Source: Anaerolineales bacterium (GTDB taxonomy: Bacteria > Chloroflexota > Anaerolineae > Anaerolineales > Villigracilaceae). From it: a stretch of 26,247 nucleotides of DNA. Of the stretch, positions 7,239 through 15,298 are shown one piece after another. Below the pieces are notes generated by a model. It searched no databases. It was not told the DNA's origin and was given only the letters and a program-made list of their open reading frames with translations. Where the stretch lies: NCBI GenBank assembly GCA_016928525.1, contig JAFGKO010000321.1:1-26247 (forward strand), given 5' to 3'. Each line of letters begins with the position of its first letter. Position 1 is the first letter of the stretch. A program made the position numbers and the translations under genes.

Positions 7239-8156
7239 CTAAACCTGTTGATAACTGCGCATTTTCTGTGGATAATCTTGTTGGTATTGTGTATAAAACT
7301 TCTCGATTCCAGTAGAAACGCTGGGGATTTCCATCCCCAAATCTGTGGATAGCTTGTGGACAGATAGTCGTAATTTGCGGGACCGCCTGGCAGTCAGGCC
7401 GGATTTTTCGATAGAAATGGGGCGGATCAGTTTTTCGTCAAATCCAAATTGACGGGCGATTCTCACACCAAAATCATACTTCGTCAGCGCTTCGGACCCA
7501 ACAACATGGTACAGTCCCGAAAGGCCTTTCTCCAACATCCTGACCAGGGTATCTGCCAAATCACCGACGAACATAGTACAAAACCAGACATCCGTAAAGC
7601 CGTTGCAGGGTTTGCCTGCACGCAAGTGGTTGAAAAAGAACTCCGAGAGCGAACGTCCACCGCTCAGGCTCCAACCAAAAAAATTAACCCGAGCCACAAC
7701 AGCGGCAGGATTTCCTGACAAGACCGCATTTTCGCCATCCAGTTTGGTCCGGGCGTAGATGCTTAAGGGGTTGGGGTTATCGTCCTCTGTGTATATACTA
7801 TCCTTTGCCCCATCGAAGACTGCATCTGTGGAAATATGGATCATACGGACACCACGCTGCGCACAGAGTTCAGCCAACCGGCCAGGGAATTCCGCATTGA
7901 GCAGGCGCGCGCCTTTCGGATCGGATTCGCAGGCGTCCACGTTCGCATTGGCGGCGGTGTGGATGATCGCATCGGGTTGGACATCGTCGATTAAGCGGGA
8001 GCAGACCCCGGCTTCGAGCAGGTCCGCTTTGACAATCTCAAAGGGAGTGCCGGTCAACTTGTTTCGGTCGACGCCCACAATGGTATGGGTCTCAATCATC
8101 CCCAAACTGAGATTGAGACCCAAGAGACCACTCGCGCCCGTAACGAGGATGCGCAT
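7239..8156 (-). CDS. RmlD-like NAD(P)-dependent sugar 4-keto reductase
   Basis: A 305-residue short-chain dehydrogenase of the RmlD (dTDP-4-dehydrorhamnose reductase) type. It has the nucleotide-binding GASGLLG near the start, HTAANANVDACE, the characteristic ISTDAVFDG block and a catalytic YARTK. It begins directly after the pseB stop (TAA then ATG), so the two are translationally coupled. With PseB as partner the likely substrate is the UDP-linked 4-keto-6-deoxy N-acetyl hexose rather than a dTDP sugar; no rmlA, B or C homologue is present here. It lacks the cupin domain of CapF/WbjC reductases. Reductase class is confident; substrate is inferred from context. Confidence 0.85.
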   Translation of the reverse strand: MRILVTGASGLLGLNLSLGMIETHTIVGVDRNKLTGTPFEIVKADLLEAGVCSRLIDDVQPDAIIHTAANANVDACESDPKGARLLNAEFPGRLAELCAQRGVRMIHISTDAVFDGAKDSIYTEDDNPNPLSIYARTKLDGENAVLSGNPAAVVARVNFFGWSLSGGRSLSEFFFNHLRAGKPCNGFTDVWFCTMFVGDLADTLVRMLEKGLSGLYHVVGSEALTKYDFGVRIARQFGFDEKLIRPISIEKSGLTARRSRKLRLSVHKLSTDLGMEIPSVSTGIEKFYTQYQQDYPQKMRSYQQV

Positions 8157-9167
8157 TTAGCCTTCCAGTTTGCCAGCCGCGAATAATTCTTCAAATGGGG
8201 CGATGAACTGTTTGATGCCCTGTACGTCCAGCCACTCAGTGTTGTTATCGCTGGAATAGCGATAACCATCGGTGAGCAACTTGCCTTTGGATTGCCATTG
8301 ATAGCCAAACCAAAGCGCCTCTGCAGGTTGGACAACGTACATGCGTTCCATTTCAACTGTAGTGCGGGCCTCATCTTCAGAGATGAGCACCTCGTGAAGC
8401 TTCTCACCAGGACGGATGCCAATGATCTCGATCTCGGCTTCTGGCGCAATAGCCTTTGCCAAATCAACAATGGTAGTGCTGGGGATTTTTGGCACGAAGA
8501 CCTCGCCACCTTCCATCTGCTCAATGCAATCAATGACAAAGTGCACACCCTGTTCCAGCGAAAGCCAGAAGCGGGTCATGCGGTCGTCAGTGATGGTGAC
8601 TTTGCCGTTGGCACGCTGCTTGAGGAACAGGGGCACAACCGAGCCGCGGCTGCCCACAACGTTGCCATAACGGACACAGGAATAGCGCGTGGCCGTCCCG
8701 GCAGCGTAAGCATTGCTCTGAATGACCAGTTTTTCAGCGGCCAGCTTGGTTGCGCCGTACAGATTAACTGGGTTGACAGCCTTATCGGTGCTGAGCGCCA
8801 GCACTTTTTCAACGCCTGCGTCCAGGGCGGCCTCGACCACGTTGCTGGTGCCCATGATGTTAGTCTTGATGGCCTCCATCGGGTTGTACTCGCAGGCCGG
8901 GACCTGCTTGAGCGCGGCAGCATGGGCGACAATGTCCACACCGTGCATGGCGCGTACGAGACGTTCTTGATCGCGCACGTCGCCGATGAAATAGCGCAGT
9001 CTTGGGTCATCATAACCGGCCATGCGCATTTCATGCTGCTTGAGTTCATCGCGGCTGAAGATGATGATTTTCCTGGGTTGTTTTTCTTCCAGTAAGATTT
9101 TGGTAAATTTCTTGCCGAATGAGCCGGTACCGCCGGTAACGAGGACAACTTTATTTTTCCAATCCAT
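8157..9167 (-). CDS. pseB: PseB-like UDP-GlcNAc 4,6-dehydratase (inverting)
   Basis: A 336-residue SDR dehydratase that should convert UDP-GlcNAc to a UDP-4-keto-6-deoxy-L-sugar, the first step to pseudaminic-type acids or L-FucNAc. It shows TGGTGSFGK (11-19), FSRDELKQHEM, the LSTDKAVNPVNLYGATK active-site block (Tyr137, Lys141), and RPGEKLHE near the C-terminus, all typical of PseB. The start is supported by AAGGAG 5 nt upstream. That ribosome site lies inside the last codons of the methylase gene, whose stop is 2 bp before this ATG. The restriction-modification pair is therefore directly coupled to this gene. Confidence 0.93.
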   Translation of the reverse strand: MDWKNKVVLVTGGTGSFGKKFTKILLEEKQPRKIIIFSRDELKQHEMRMAGYDDPRLRYFIGDVRDQERLVRAMHGVDIVAHAAALKQVPACEYNPMEAIKTNIMGTSNVVEAALDAGVEKVLALSTDKAVNPVNLYGATKLAAEKLVIQSNAYAAGTATRYSCVRYGNVVGSRGSVVPLFLKQRANGKVTITDDRMTRFWLSLEQGVHFVIDCIEQMEGGEVFVPKIPSTTIVDLAKAIAPEAEIEIIGIRPGEKLHEVLISEDEARTTVEMERMYVVQPAEALWFGYQWQSKGKLLTDGYRYSSDNNTEWLDVQGIKQFIAPFEELFAAGKLEG

Positions 9168-9169
9168 AA

Positions 9170-10099
9170 TTACTCCTTATTTGGTTCAACTTTACGAAAT
9201 TCGTAAGTTGTTTCTTTTTCAAAGAGGGCTAATTGTTCAACAGAAATCTTTTCCAGGTGCGGTTCAGGATCGTAATTCAGTACGATGGCTTCAAGCATCG
9301 GGGTGCGGTTTTTTTCGCTCGCCCCTACATGATAGAAATGTTCGCGGGTAAAAACAATAAAGTTTTTAGCATATTTTTCCAAAGCTTGATTTTTACGGTA
9401 TTGATTGCTGTGCCAGGTGGAGAGAATAAACTTGGCTTCTGTTTTTGCCAGCAAATCATATAAGTCCTGTTCGTCTTGCTCTGTCCAGCCATTGAAATAG
9501 TCAATATGACGCCCAATGTAAGGCGGGTCGCAATAAATCAGATCTTCTTTTGAAGCACGGGTTAGGGTTTTTCGAAAATCTTCGCAAACAAATTGCCAGT
9601 CATACAAGCTCGTTGCCTGGCTTACTTGCTTAATTTGGTTGGTAATTTTTGTAATGTACGCCTGGGCAAATCGTTCTGGCTTATGTCCAAAGGGAACGTT
9701 GAATTTACCGCTTTTGTTAAAACGCATAACACCGTTGAATGATGAACGATTAAGAAACAATAAATCAAGCGAATTGCCAGTTTGGTTAAATCTTTCCCGG
9801 ATTTCATAGTAATGAGCTTCGCCTCTTTCTCGCAAGAGGTTGCCTTCCTTTTCGAGAAATTCTTTGGCTATTCCTGGTGTGATTTGGCCGTTCTTGATGG
9901 CATTATATAAATTGATGATATGAGGGTTAATATCAACAAAGATGGCCTTTGGTGGACGCACATTAAATCCCACCACGCCTGATCCCATGAATGGTTCAAT
10001 CCATGTTCCATTTCCTGAAAGTGAAACATGGCTGAGTATCCATTCAACAAGTCGCGTTTTAATGCCCTGGCATTTCAGGGGTGGCACGGCGATTCTCAT
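9170..10099 (-). CDS. D12-class DNA N6-adenine methyltransferase, EcoRV-type modification enzyme
   Basis: A 309-residue DNA adenine methylase. Motif I is EPFMGSGVVGF (35-45) and the catalytic motif is DPPY (191-194), in the order of Dam-like (D12) enzymes. The N-terminal PLKCQGIKTRL replaces the more usual PLRWAGGK-type SAM loop. M.EcoRV belongs to this class and is of similar length, and the gene overlaps an EcoRV-like endonuclease by ATGA, so it should methylate GATATC for self-protection. At least six GATATC sites exist in this window (5114, 7091, 13626, 16016, 17682, 22493), so protection is needed. The stretch is visibly more A/T-rich than its neighbours, consistent with transfer. Confidence 0.92.
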   Translation of the reverse strand: MRIAVPPLKCQGIKTRLVEWILSHVSLSGNGTWIEPFMGSGVVGFNVRPPKAIFVDINPHIINLYNAIKNGQITPGIAKEFLEKEGNLLRERGEAHYYEIRERFNQTGNSLDLLFLNRSSFNGVMRFNKSGKFNVPFGHKPERFAQAYITKITNQIKQVSQATSLYDWQFVCEDFRKTLTRASKEDLIYCDPPYIGRHIDYFNGWTEQDEQDLYDLLAKTEAKFILSTWHSNQYRKNQALEKYAKNFIVFTREHFYHVGASEKNRTPMLEAIVLNYDPEPHLEKISVEQLALFEKETTYEFRKVEPNKE

Positions 10100-10953
10100 G
10101 ATCGTTTTTTCCTCGCTGGCTTGTTACTCATTGGATTGGCAAGGGAAATGTCCTGCCCGCGATAGGTCAAATATTCGCGCAGCAAGGTTATCTTCTTGGT
10201 TCTGCCAGCAGGAGTAGTAATCGTAATCTTGCCATAATTCATCCAGTAATCATCAAACCAGACTTCCCCCAATTTTTTGAAGACTCCATTTCCATTGAGA
10301 ATATCATCTATTTTAGTAATGCTACCAATATTGGCTGTATTCGAACTTCCCTGCTTGTCACTGGCAATCTCCCATTTTTCAGCAACAAAAAACTGAAAAT
10401 CCCGAATAACCGAAGCAATGGATTGCAGTTCTTGCAGTTGAAAAATTTTTGTTTCATCAATTTTCTCGGAAGCAGTTCGGGAATAAATAATCCCCAGGCA
10501 GAAATGTCCCGAATATTCACCGTAGGGGAATTGGATATTTTTCTTGCTGGTGCGGTTAATGAAATATTCACCATGAGAACCAAGCGTAAAACCATTACAA
10601 AAATAAGGATTGTCGGGTAGACGATAAGTGGTTTTTAAATCCACCGCGAACTTTATTGATTCATCATCGGCTTTTACAAAAGATAAATCGGGGTAATAGT
10701 TTTGTTGTTCTGCCAATACAACGTAATAGCCGTTTTGCTTAGCAAATTCCAGTAATTTTGGGAATAGGTGTATTTCAAGAATTTTTGATACGATTTTAGT
10801 GTCGGCTGAAATGGTGTAAATATTGCGAAAAACATCAATAAAGCCTTTTATCGACCATTGTTGATCCGATGTAGCAACATGACTTTGAAGTGATTTGACG
10901 AAGGTAATCAACTGCTGCTTAAATTCAAATTTGGCTTTGTTAAGTTTTTGCAT
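10096..10953 (-). CDS. EcoRV-like type II restriction endonuclease
   Basis: A 285-residue homologue of EcoRV, predicted to cut GATATC. From memory of EcoRV, key positions align with identical spacing: Glu60 (EcoRV Glu45), Asp89 in QQNYYPD (Asp74), Asp105 and Lys107 in AVDLKTTY (Asp90, Lys92). The recognition loop GSSNTANIGS (202-211) corresponds to GSGNTTNIGS. It carries about 15 extra N-terminal residues and a basic C-terminal tail (KPARKKRS). AGGAGA stands 4 nt before the ATG. The nuclease gene precedes the methylase in one transcript and no controller gene is visible. Substitutions G to S and T to A in the loop leave some doubt about exact specificity. Confidence 0.92.
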   Translation of the reverse strand: MQKLNKAKFEFKQQLITFVKSLQSHVATSDQQWSIKGFIDVFRNIYTISADTKIVSKILEIHLFPKLLEFAKQNGYYVVLAEQQNYYPDLSFVKADDESIKFAVDLKTTYRLPDNPYFCNGFTLGSHGEYFINRTSKKNIQFPYGEYSGHFCLGIIYSRTASEKIDETKIFQLQELQSIASVIRDFQFFVAEKWEIASDKQGSSNTANIGSITKIDDILNGNGVFKKLGEVWFDDYWMNYGKITITTPAGRTKKITLLREYLTYRGQDISLANPMSNKPARKKRS

Positions 10954-10968
10954 ATCGTCTCCTGCTCC

Positions 10969-11805
10969 CTAATCACTACCTTCTAGCTTTCGTATGACGA
11001 TCATCGGATATTGGCCATACTTGCCGAAAAAGCCGGGCAAGATTTCTTCCAGCCAGAAAATAAAACGCAAGAAGACCTTGCCGCCCAACTGCGGACGGAC
11101 GAACCAGCGCATGAAACGCGGACTCAAACTACGCCATGGATAAATTCTATATGGAACTGCACCTTTCAACTCTTGTCTCAACCAGGTAGGCGTCAGTTTC
11201 TCGACAAATGTACCGGCCTGGTCATCTTCGTCCAGCCAATCTTTTTTGCGTTTGAGTCCACGGCCACTGAACAGGCGCCCCAGCTGGATAAACGGCTCAA
11301 CCAAGCGCATCAACAACGGGTTATGCCAGCCGTTGACGATTACTGCGCTACGTTCCGGCTTGAGCACGCGATAAAGTTCAAGGTAAGCCCGTCGATGCTC
11401 GCTCAAGGGCAGATGATGGATGGCATGCATGGATACTTCGCCATCACAGACACCTGCTTTAAAGGGCAGATTGGCAATGTCAGCAACCACATACAGGCCG
11501 CGCTCACCCAGCTTCGTCCGCGCTTCTTTCAAGGCCGTGATCGAAATATCAACACACAGGCGGTAACGATAATCTTCGGAATAGGTCAGGTACTCGGGCC
11601 ACTGTACGGGGCCAGAACCGGCGTCCAGCAGGAAATCACCCGACGGGGACAAATGGCGGTTGACACGCAAGTGACAGCGATGGATATAGTCACGCGAAAC
11701 AGGCCGCAGGTCCTCGTAGCGAGCGTTCTGGTAGAGGCCCTCGCCTACCTGCGACCAGCCGATCTGGTCATAGAATTCGCGCACTTGTTGTTTTGTATTC
11801 GTCAT
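10969..11805 (-). CDS. Class I SAM-dependent methyltransferase
   Basis: A 278-residue Rossmann-fold methyltransferase. Motif I is FLLDAGSGPVQWPEYL, the acidic residue after the second strand is in RLCVDIS, and ADIANLPFKAGVCDGEVSMHAIHHLP is the motif II-III region typical of Methyltransf_11/25 enzymes. The position between capsule and sugar genes suggests modification of a glycan or lipid carrier, but nothing in the sequence gives the substrate. The C-terminal third is basic and aromatic (KVFLRFIFWLEEILPGFFGKYG) and may contact membrane. It ends 15 bp before the endonuclease start. No strong Shine-Dalgarno. Confidence 0.82.
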   Translation of the reverse strand: MTNTKQQVREFYDQIGWSQVGEGLYQNARYEDLRPVSRDYIHRCHLRVNRHLSPSGDFLLDAGSGPVQWPEYLTYSEDYRYRLCVDISITALKEARTKLGERGLYVVADIANLPFKAGVCDGEVSMHAIHHLPLSEHRRAYLELYRVLKPERSAVIVNGWHNPLLMRLVEPFIQLGRLFSGRGLKRKKDWLDEDDQAGTFVEKLTPTWLRQELKGAVPYRIYPWRSLSPRFMRWFVRPQLGGKVFLRFIFWLEEILPGFFGKYGQYPMIVIRKLEGSD

Positions 11806-11821
11806 CGATCACCAACTTTTT

Positions 11822-11904
11822 AACACGAACGCCACGAATAGGCGAATTGCGCGAATAGTTTAAAAATCCATTCGTGAAATTCGTTCATTCGTGTCATTTG
11901 CGTT
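11822..11904. repeat. Long imperfect hairpin of ATTCGTG-type units
   Basis: Left arm 11822-11856 and right arm 11870-11904 (35 nt each) are reverse complements at about two thirds of positions, around a 13-nt A/T-rich loop. Each arm is a series of 8-9 nt units resembling ATTCGTG or CACGAAT. It fills the spacer between the capsule-type transferase and the methyltransferase. Confidence 0.8.
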
Positions 11905-11909
11905 AATGC

Positions 11910-13481
11910 CTACCATTTTACCGGCTCACCAGCTAGATAATCGAAGGTTTTTTTGTATTCTGCCTGGCCTTCTTCGGAGAGCACGCGGCCCAACGGCCAA
12001 ACGTCGACATCCTGCCAGAACTTCATCAAGCGCCAGGGGAAGGGCATGGGAAAATCGAAGAAGAAGCGATAGGCATAATTCCAGGCCGTCTCGACCTGGT
12101 CTTGGCTCAAGCGCTGGGATGGCAAGTCAGACAAAAGGCGGTCTAGTGTAGCATAGTATTCGTCCCAACTGGCGGGGTCGAAGGTAAAGCCGCGCCCACG
12201 GTAATGTGTGTTGCCCGCCAAAATGACTGGCACGCTGCGCATCGCCATTTCCATACCAACCGTGGTGGTGTAGGCCAAGCCCAGCCCGGCAATTTCCATG
12301 CAATCGTAGGTATTGATTTTTTCATCCGGGCCGATCACGCGGATGTTGGCGGGCCGCTCCGGCACAGCGCGCTCGATCACATTCAGTATCGAAGGCCCTT
12401 TCATCAAACGCTCACCGGGATGCACGCGCACCACCAGTTGCACATCCTCGCGCTCTGCAAAATACTGCACCGTTTTCGTGATCCACTCAGCCATCGACGA
12501 GGCGAAGGCGTTGCGGCCGAGCGTCAGGCTGTCACCCAGCACGTTAGTCGCCAACAGTACCACCGGGCGCTCGTCCAGACCCAGCGACCTCCGCAACTGC
12601 TCTCCACCCATGGAGGCCACATCCTGCCAGAAACGCGTGCCTTTGCCATACTTTTTAGCGCTGGTGCGAGCATCCTCCAGCGCAGCGATCTCTTCGCGCT
12701 CGGCCTCGGTCAGCGGGATCTCCCCACGCGCCGCCCAGAGTGCATCAGTATTCTGATGCATGACAATCCCATTCTGTGCCAGCCAGATTTGCTCGCGCTG
12801 GTCGTTGAACTCATAGGTGACGGTCTGCAAATCCAGGTGACGGGCGACCTGGTAAAACACGCCCAACTCAGTGACCAGTCCGTTCGGGACAAGAACTGCG
12901 TTCGGGCATTGATCCTGTAAAAGAGCCAGCACCGTTAAAGCAGCGGAGCGGTTCATTCTCAGCCTCAGCCTGTATAACTCAGACTCCCGGTCGAAATCCT
13001 CCACCTGGAGCGTGTACATCGTATCGAAGGCGGAGGCCGTTTCAACGGCTTTTTCCAATTCGACAGGTAAAGACGCTTCTCCGCGAGTCTCTAACAACGA
13101 CACGAAGTTCACCAACCCGTCCATTTGCGCAAGCACGCGCTTCGTGTACAAGTCCTGCCGCCGCAGGTCAAAGGGATTCAGTTCCTTGCGCCAATCGCTA
13201 TAAGGCAAGTACGCAATCGCAACATCATGACCCAGGCCGCGCAACGCCAGCCCGATCATAGCGGCCTGCTCCACCCAGTAATGCAATGTTGCAAACAAGA
13301 ATAGCTTTTTCCCCTTGGGAGCTTTCTCCGCAAACGGGCGCACTTGCTCGACCGCAGCGGGCAGATGCGCAGCCAACTGCTCCAGGTTATAACGCGTTTT
13401 AGGGCGACCTTTGCGCAACACATCGTAAAGATCGGCAGAATAGGGAATGGAGCCGAGGATGGATTTGAGGGAGGTTTTCAT
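11910..13481 (-). CDS. Capsule-type polysaccharide transferase (GT-B-like)
   Basis: A 523-residue protein resembling capsule biosynthesis transferases. The N-terminal half has KLFLFATLHYWVEQAA and later PNAVLVPNGLVTELGVF. The C-terminal half has QLVVRVHPGERL followed by a segment with INTYDCMEIAGLGLAYTTT and VGMEMAMRSVPVILAG, the donor-binding pattern of capsule-synthesis GT-B proteins. The last 100 residues (WNYAYRFFFDFPMPFPWRL) may associate with membrane. It is placed just after Wzt, as expected for an export-coupled glycan. No Shine-Dalgarno; the ATG at 13481 lies at the edge of a hairpin spacer. Sugar specificity unknown. Confidence 0.78.
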   Translation of the reverse strand: MKTSLKSILGSIPYSADLYDVLRKGRPKTRYNLEQLAAHLPAAVEQVRPFAEKAPKGKKLFLFATLHYWVEQAAMIGLALRGLGHDVAIAYLPYSDWRKELNPFDLRRQDLYTKRVLAQMDGLVNFVSLLETRGEASLPVELEKAVETASAFDTMYTLQVEDFDRESELYRLRLRMNRSAALTVLALLQDQCPNAVLVPNGLVTELGVFYQVARHLDLQTVTYEFNDQREQIWLAQNGIVMHQNTDALWAARGEIPLTEAEREEIAALEDARTSAKKYGKGTRFWQDVASMGGEQLRRSLGLDERPVVLLATNVLGDSLTLGRNAFASSMAEWITKTVQYFAEREDVQLVVRVHPGERLMKGPSILNVIERAVPERPANIRVIGPDEKINTYDCMEIAGLGLAYTTTVGMEMAMRSVPVILAGNTHYRGRGFTFDPASWDEYYATLDRLLSDLPSQRLSQDQVETAWNYAYRFFFDFPMPFPWRLMKFWQDVDVWPLGRVLSEEGQAEYKKTFDYLAGEPVKW

Positions 13482-13492
13482 ATTAGGTCGAA

Positions 13493-13532
13493 CAGGTCTA
13501 ACTGGTCTGACTTGTCAGGCTTGTTAGACCTG
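13493..13532. repeat. 40-nt near-perfect hairpin built from 9-mers
   Basis: CAGGTCTAAC (13493-13502) and GTTAGACCTG (13523-13532) pair perfectly. The inner nine bases of each side pair with three mismatches, leaving a 2-nt loop. Read on the minus strand it is a run of 9-mers (GTCTAACAA, GCCTGACAA, GTCAGACCA, GTTAGACCT). It follows the wzt stop by 6 bp. No U-run follows, so it is not a clear intrinsic terminator. Confidence 0.82.
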
Positions 13533-13538
13533 CAAAAC

Positions 13539-14831
13539 TTATTCGACTTTTTCGATATTCCAATCCAGGCGCAGACGGATCGGTCCCTGACGCGGTTCGG
13601 CCCATTGCGTACCGGGCGCGCCGGAGATATCCACGTTGAAGGCCAGGGCGTTTTCGTCCATGAAATAACGGCGCACGCCGAAAGAACTGGCGTTGACGCC
13701 CAACATGTAACGGCCCTCATTGAACAGGTCCGCGGGCAAGGTAGCCCGGCTGAGGTAATGTCCGGCATTGCGTGAGGCAAACTTCTCGTACAGCTGGCCA
13801 TCATCTACATCAAAGGAGGTAATGATGTATTCGCCGCGCATGGTGCTCAGGTATATCCCAACCCGTAGGCCGGTGATGGGCACATCCAAAAGGTATTCCA
13901 TTTCGATTGTCAGGGGTTCGGTCGAACGTGCCGTATCGATAACTTTCCCCTTCTGGTCTTTCAAGCGCAACGAAATCGGGCGGAAAGGCGCAGCGTTGGG
14001 TGGGATTTCGTCCGCATCCCAAATGCGCTCACCCGCCTGGGCTTGGCCGGAGGAGAGATAATAATCCACAGCTTGCTGCGAAGGGCCGCGCATGAGCAAT
14101 TTACCTTTGTCCAACACAATGGCTTCTTCCGTCAGGCGCAAAATGGCCGACATGTTGTGGCTGACGAACAACACGGTGCGTCCCTGTTGGGCCACGTCGC
14201 CCATTTTGCCGAGACATTTCTTCTGGAACTCGGCATCGCCAACAGCAAGGACTTCATCCACGACCAGGATTTCGGGTTCGAGGTGCGCCGCAACCGCGAA
14301 AGCCAGTCGCAGGTACATGCCCGACGAATAACGCTTGACCGGCGTATCGATAAACTGTTCGACTTCAGAAAAAGCCACGATCTCGTCGAATTTGCTTTCG
14401 ATCTCGGCGCGTTTCATGCCTAGAATTGCGCCGTTCATGTAGATGTTCTCGCGGCCGGTCAATTCGGGGTGGAAACCGGTACCCACTTCAAGCAACGAAC
14501 CAACCCGTCCGCGCACGGTGACAGTTCCCCGGGTCGGTTCGGTGACGCGCGAAAGGACTTTGAGCAGGGTACTTTTGCCCGCGCCGTTGCGTCCCACAAT
14601 GCCGAGCACCTTGCCTTCTTCTACGTCGAAAGAGACATCGTTGAGCGCCCAGATACAGTTGGGCTGATCCTCCAATAATGGCTGTTGTTTTCCAAGCGAA
14701 CGCACCCAGCGGATTGGAGCGGTGGCCGTATCCACCAACACATCGCGCAGCATCCCATATTTGAATTTGGTCTGCGCTGCGCCAATGCGATAGCGCTTGC
14801 CTAGATGTTCAACTCGAATTGCTGTTGTCAT
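13539..14831 (-). CDS. wzt: ABC transporter ATPase with carbohydrate-binding C-terminal domain (Wzt)
   Basis: A 430-residue ATPase of the O-antigen/teichoic-acid export family. Walker A is GRNGAGKST (80-88), the ABC signature is YSSGM (168-172), Walker B is ILVVDE (188-193) and the switch His is in SHN (224-226). The remaining 180 residues form a Wzt-type C-terminal domain (RPISLRLKDQKGKVI and following beta-strand pattern), which in known systems recognises the finished glycan end before export. With the Wzm-like permease it forms the inner-membrane exporter. The two exporter genes are separated by an S23-type ORF and repeat arms, unlike the usual adjacency. No Shine-Dalgarno; the start abuts a heptad repeat. 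Confidence 0.94.
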   Translation of the reverse strand: MTTAIRVEHLGKRYRIGAAQTKFKYGMLRDVLVDTATAPIRWVRSLGKQQPLLEDQPNCIWALNDVSFDVEEGKVLGIVGRNGAGKSTLLKVLSRVTEPTRGTVTVRGRVGSLLEVGTGFHPELTGRENIYMNGAILGMKRAEIESKFDEIVAFSEVEQFIDTPVKRYSSGMYLRLAFAVAAHLEPEILVVDEVLAVGDAEFQKKCLGKMGDVAQQGRTVLFVSHNMSAILRLTEEAIVLDKGKLLMRGPSQQAVDYYLSSGQAQAGERIWDADEIPPNAAPFRPISLRLKDQKGKVIDTARSTEPLTIEMEYLLDVPITGLRVGIYLSTMRGEYIITSFDVDDGQLYEKFASRNAGHYLSRATLPADLFNEGRYMLGVNASSFGVRRYFMDENALAFNVDISGAPGTQWAEPRQGPIRLRLDWNIEKVE

Positions 14832-14839
14832 AATTTATC

Positions 14840-14868
14840 GTGTCATGTATCAAGTGTCAGGTATCAGG
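14840..14868. repeat. Heptad repeat arm left of an S23-type gene
   Basis: GTGTCAT, GTATCAA, GTGTCAG and GTATCAG at 7-nt steps. The segment 14840-14854 pairs at 14 of 15 positions with 15270-15284 on the far side of the S23-type ORF. Confidence 0.8.
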
Positions 14869-14870
14869 AA

Positions 14871-15248
14871 TTACTGATGAGATGATTTCTTTATCAATGA
14901 ATGCTTAAATCCACCAATTAATGCTTTTGTCTTGCGCGCTTGCTCGTAATGCAAATCAAACGCAGCTTGACTTATGTATTCAACATCAAGTGCCGCATAA
15001 AGCAAGGATTGGACTTCCACGGCAGAACGTCGAGCGATACCCAAAAAACGAGCGAATTCAACATTAGAATCGCAATCAAATCCCTCGGCAATATTCGTCA
15101 TGGCAGATACAGCTGCACGTCTAATTTGGTCTCGCATACCAAAATCTTTGGGAAAGCCCTCCTTACTCGTAAGAACATAAATCATCTTGACCAGCTCACG
15201 GGCTTCCTGCCAGGCTTGAATATCTTCAAAACGTTTAATCAGAGACAT
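14871..15248 (-). CDS. S23-type four-helix-bundle protein (23S rRNA intervening-sequence family)
   Basis: A 125-residue all-helical protein. The N-terminal FEDIQAWQEARELVKMIY and the central MRDQIRRAAVSAMTNIAEGF are the hallmarks of the four-helix-bundle family first seen as ORFs in 23S rRNA intervening sequences; the related Avd proteins serve diversity-generating retroelements. No enzymatic residues are evident and its role is unknown. GAGGAG 5 nt upstream supports the start. It sits between wzm and wzt and is bounded on both sides by complementary heptad arms, like the inverted-repeat-bounded ORFs in rRNA spacers. A relative is encoded at 17293-17619. Confidence 0.9.
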   Translation of the reverse strand: MSLIKRFEDIQAWQEARELVKMIYVLTSKEGFPKDFGMRDQIRRAAVSAMTNIAEGFDCDSNVEFARFLGIARRSAVEVQSLLYAALDVEYISQAAFDLHYEQARKTKALIGGFKHSLIKKSSHQ

Positions 15249-15262
15249 AAATTCTCCTCATG

Positions 15263-15298
15263 TCACCCTCTTGACACATGACACCTGAAACCTGATGC
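15263..15298. repeat. Heptad repeat arm right of an S23-type gene
   Basis: CTTGACA, CATGACA, CCTGAAA and CCTGATG at 7-nt steps, inverted relative to the arm at 14840-14868. With that arm it brackets the S23-type gene. Confidence 0.8.

Noticed and set aside
8292..9095. 267-codon open frame on the plus strand
   Set aside because: A shadow of pseB, whose catalytic motifs are unmistakable on the minus strand.
6086..9167. Complete pseudaminic acid pathway
   Set aside because: PseC, PseH and PseG homologues are absent; the DegT aminotransferase at 19277-20383 is better placed with wbpB and wbpD.
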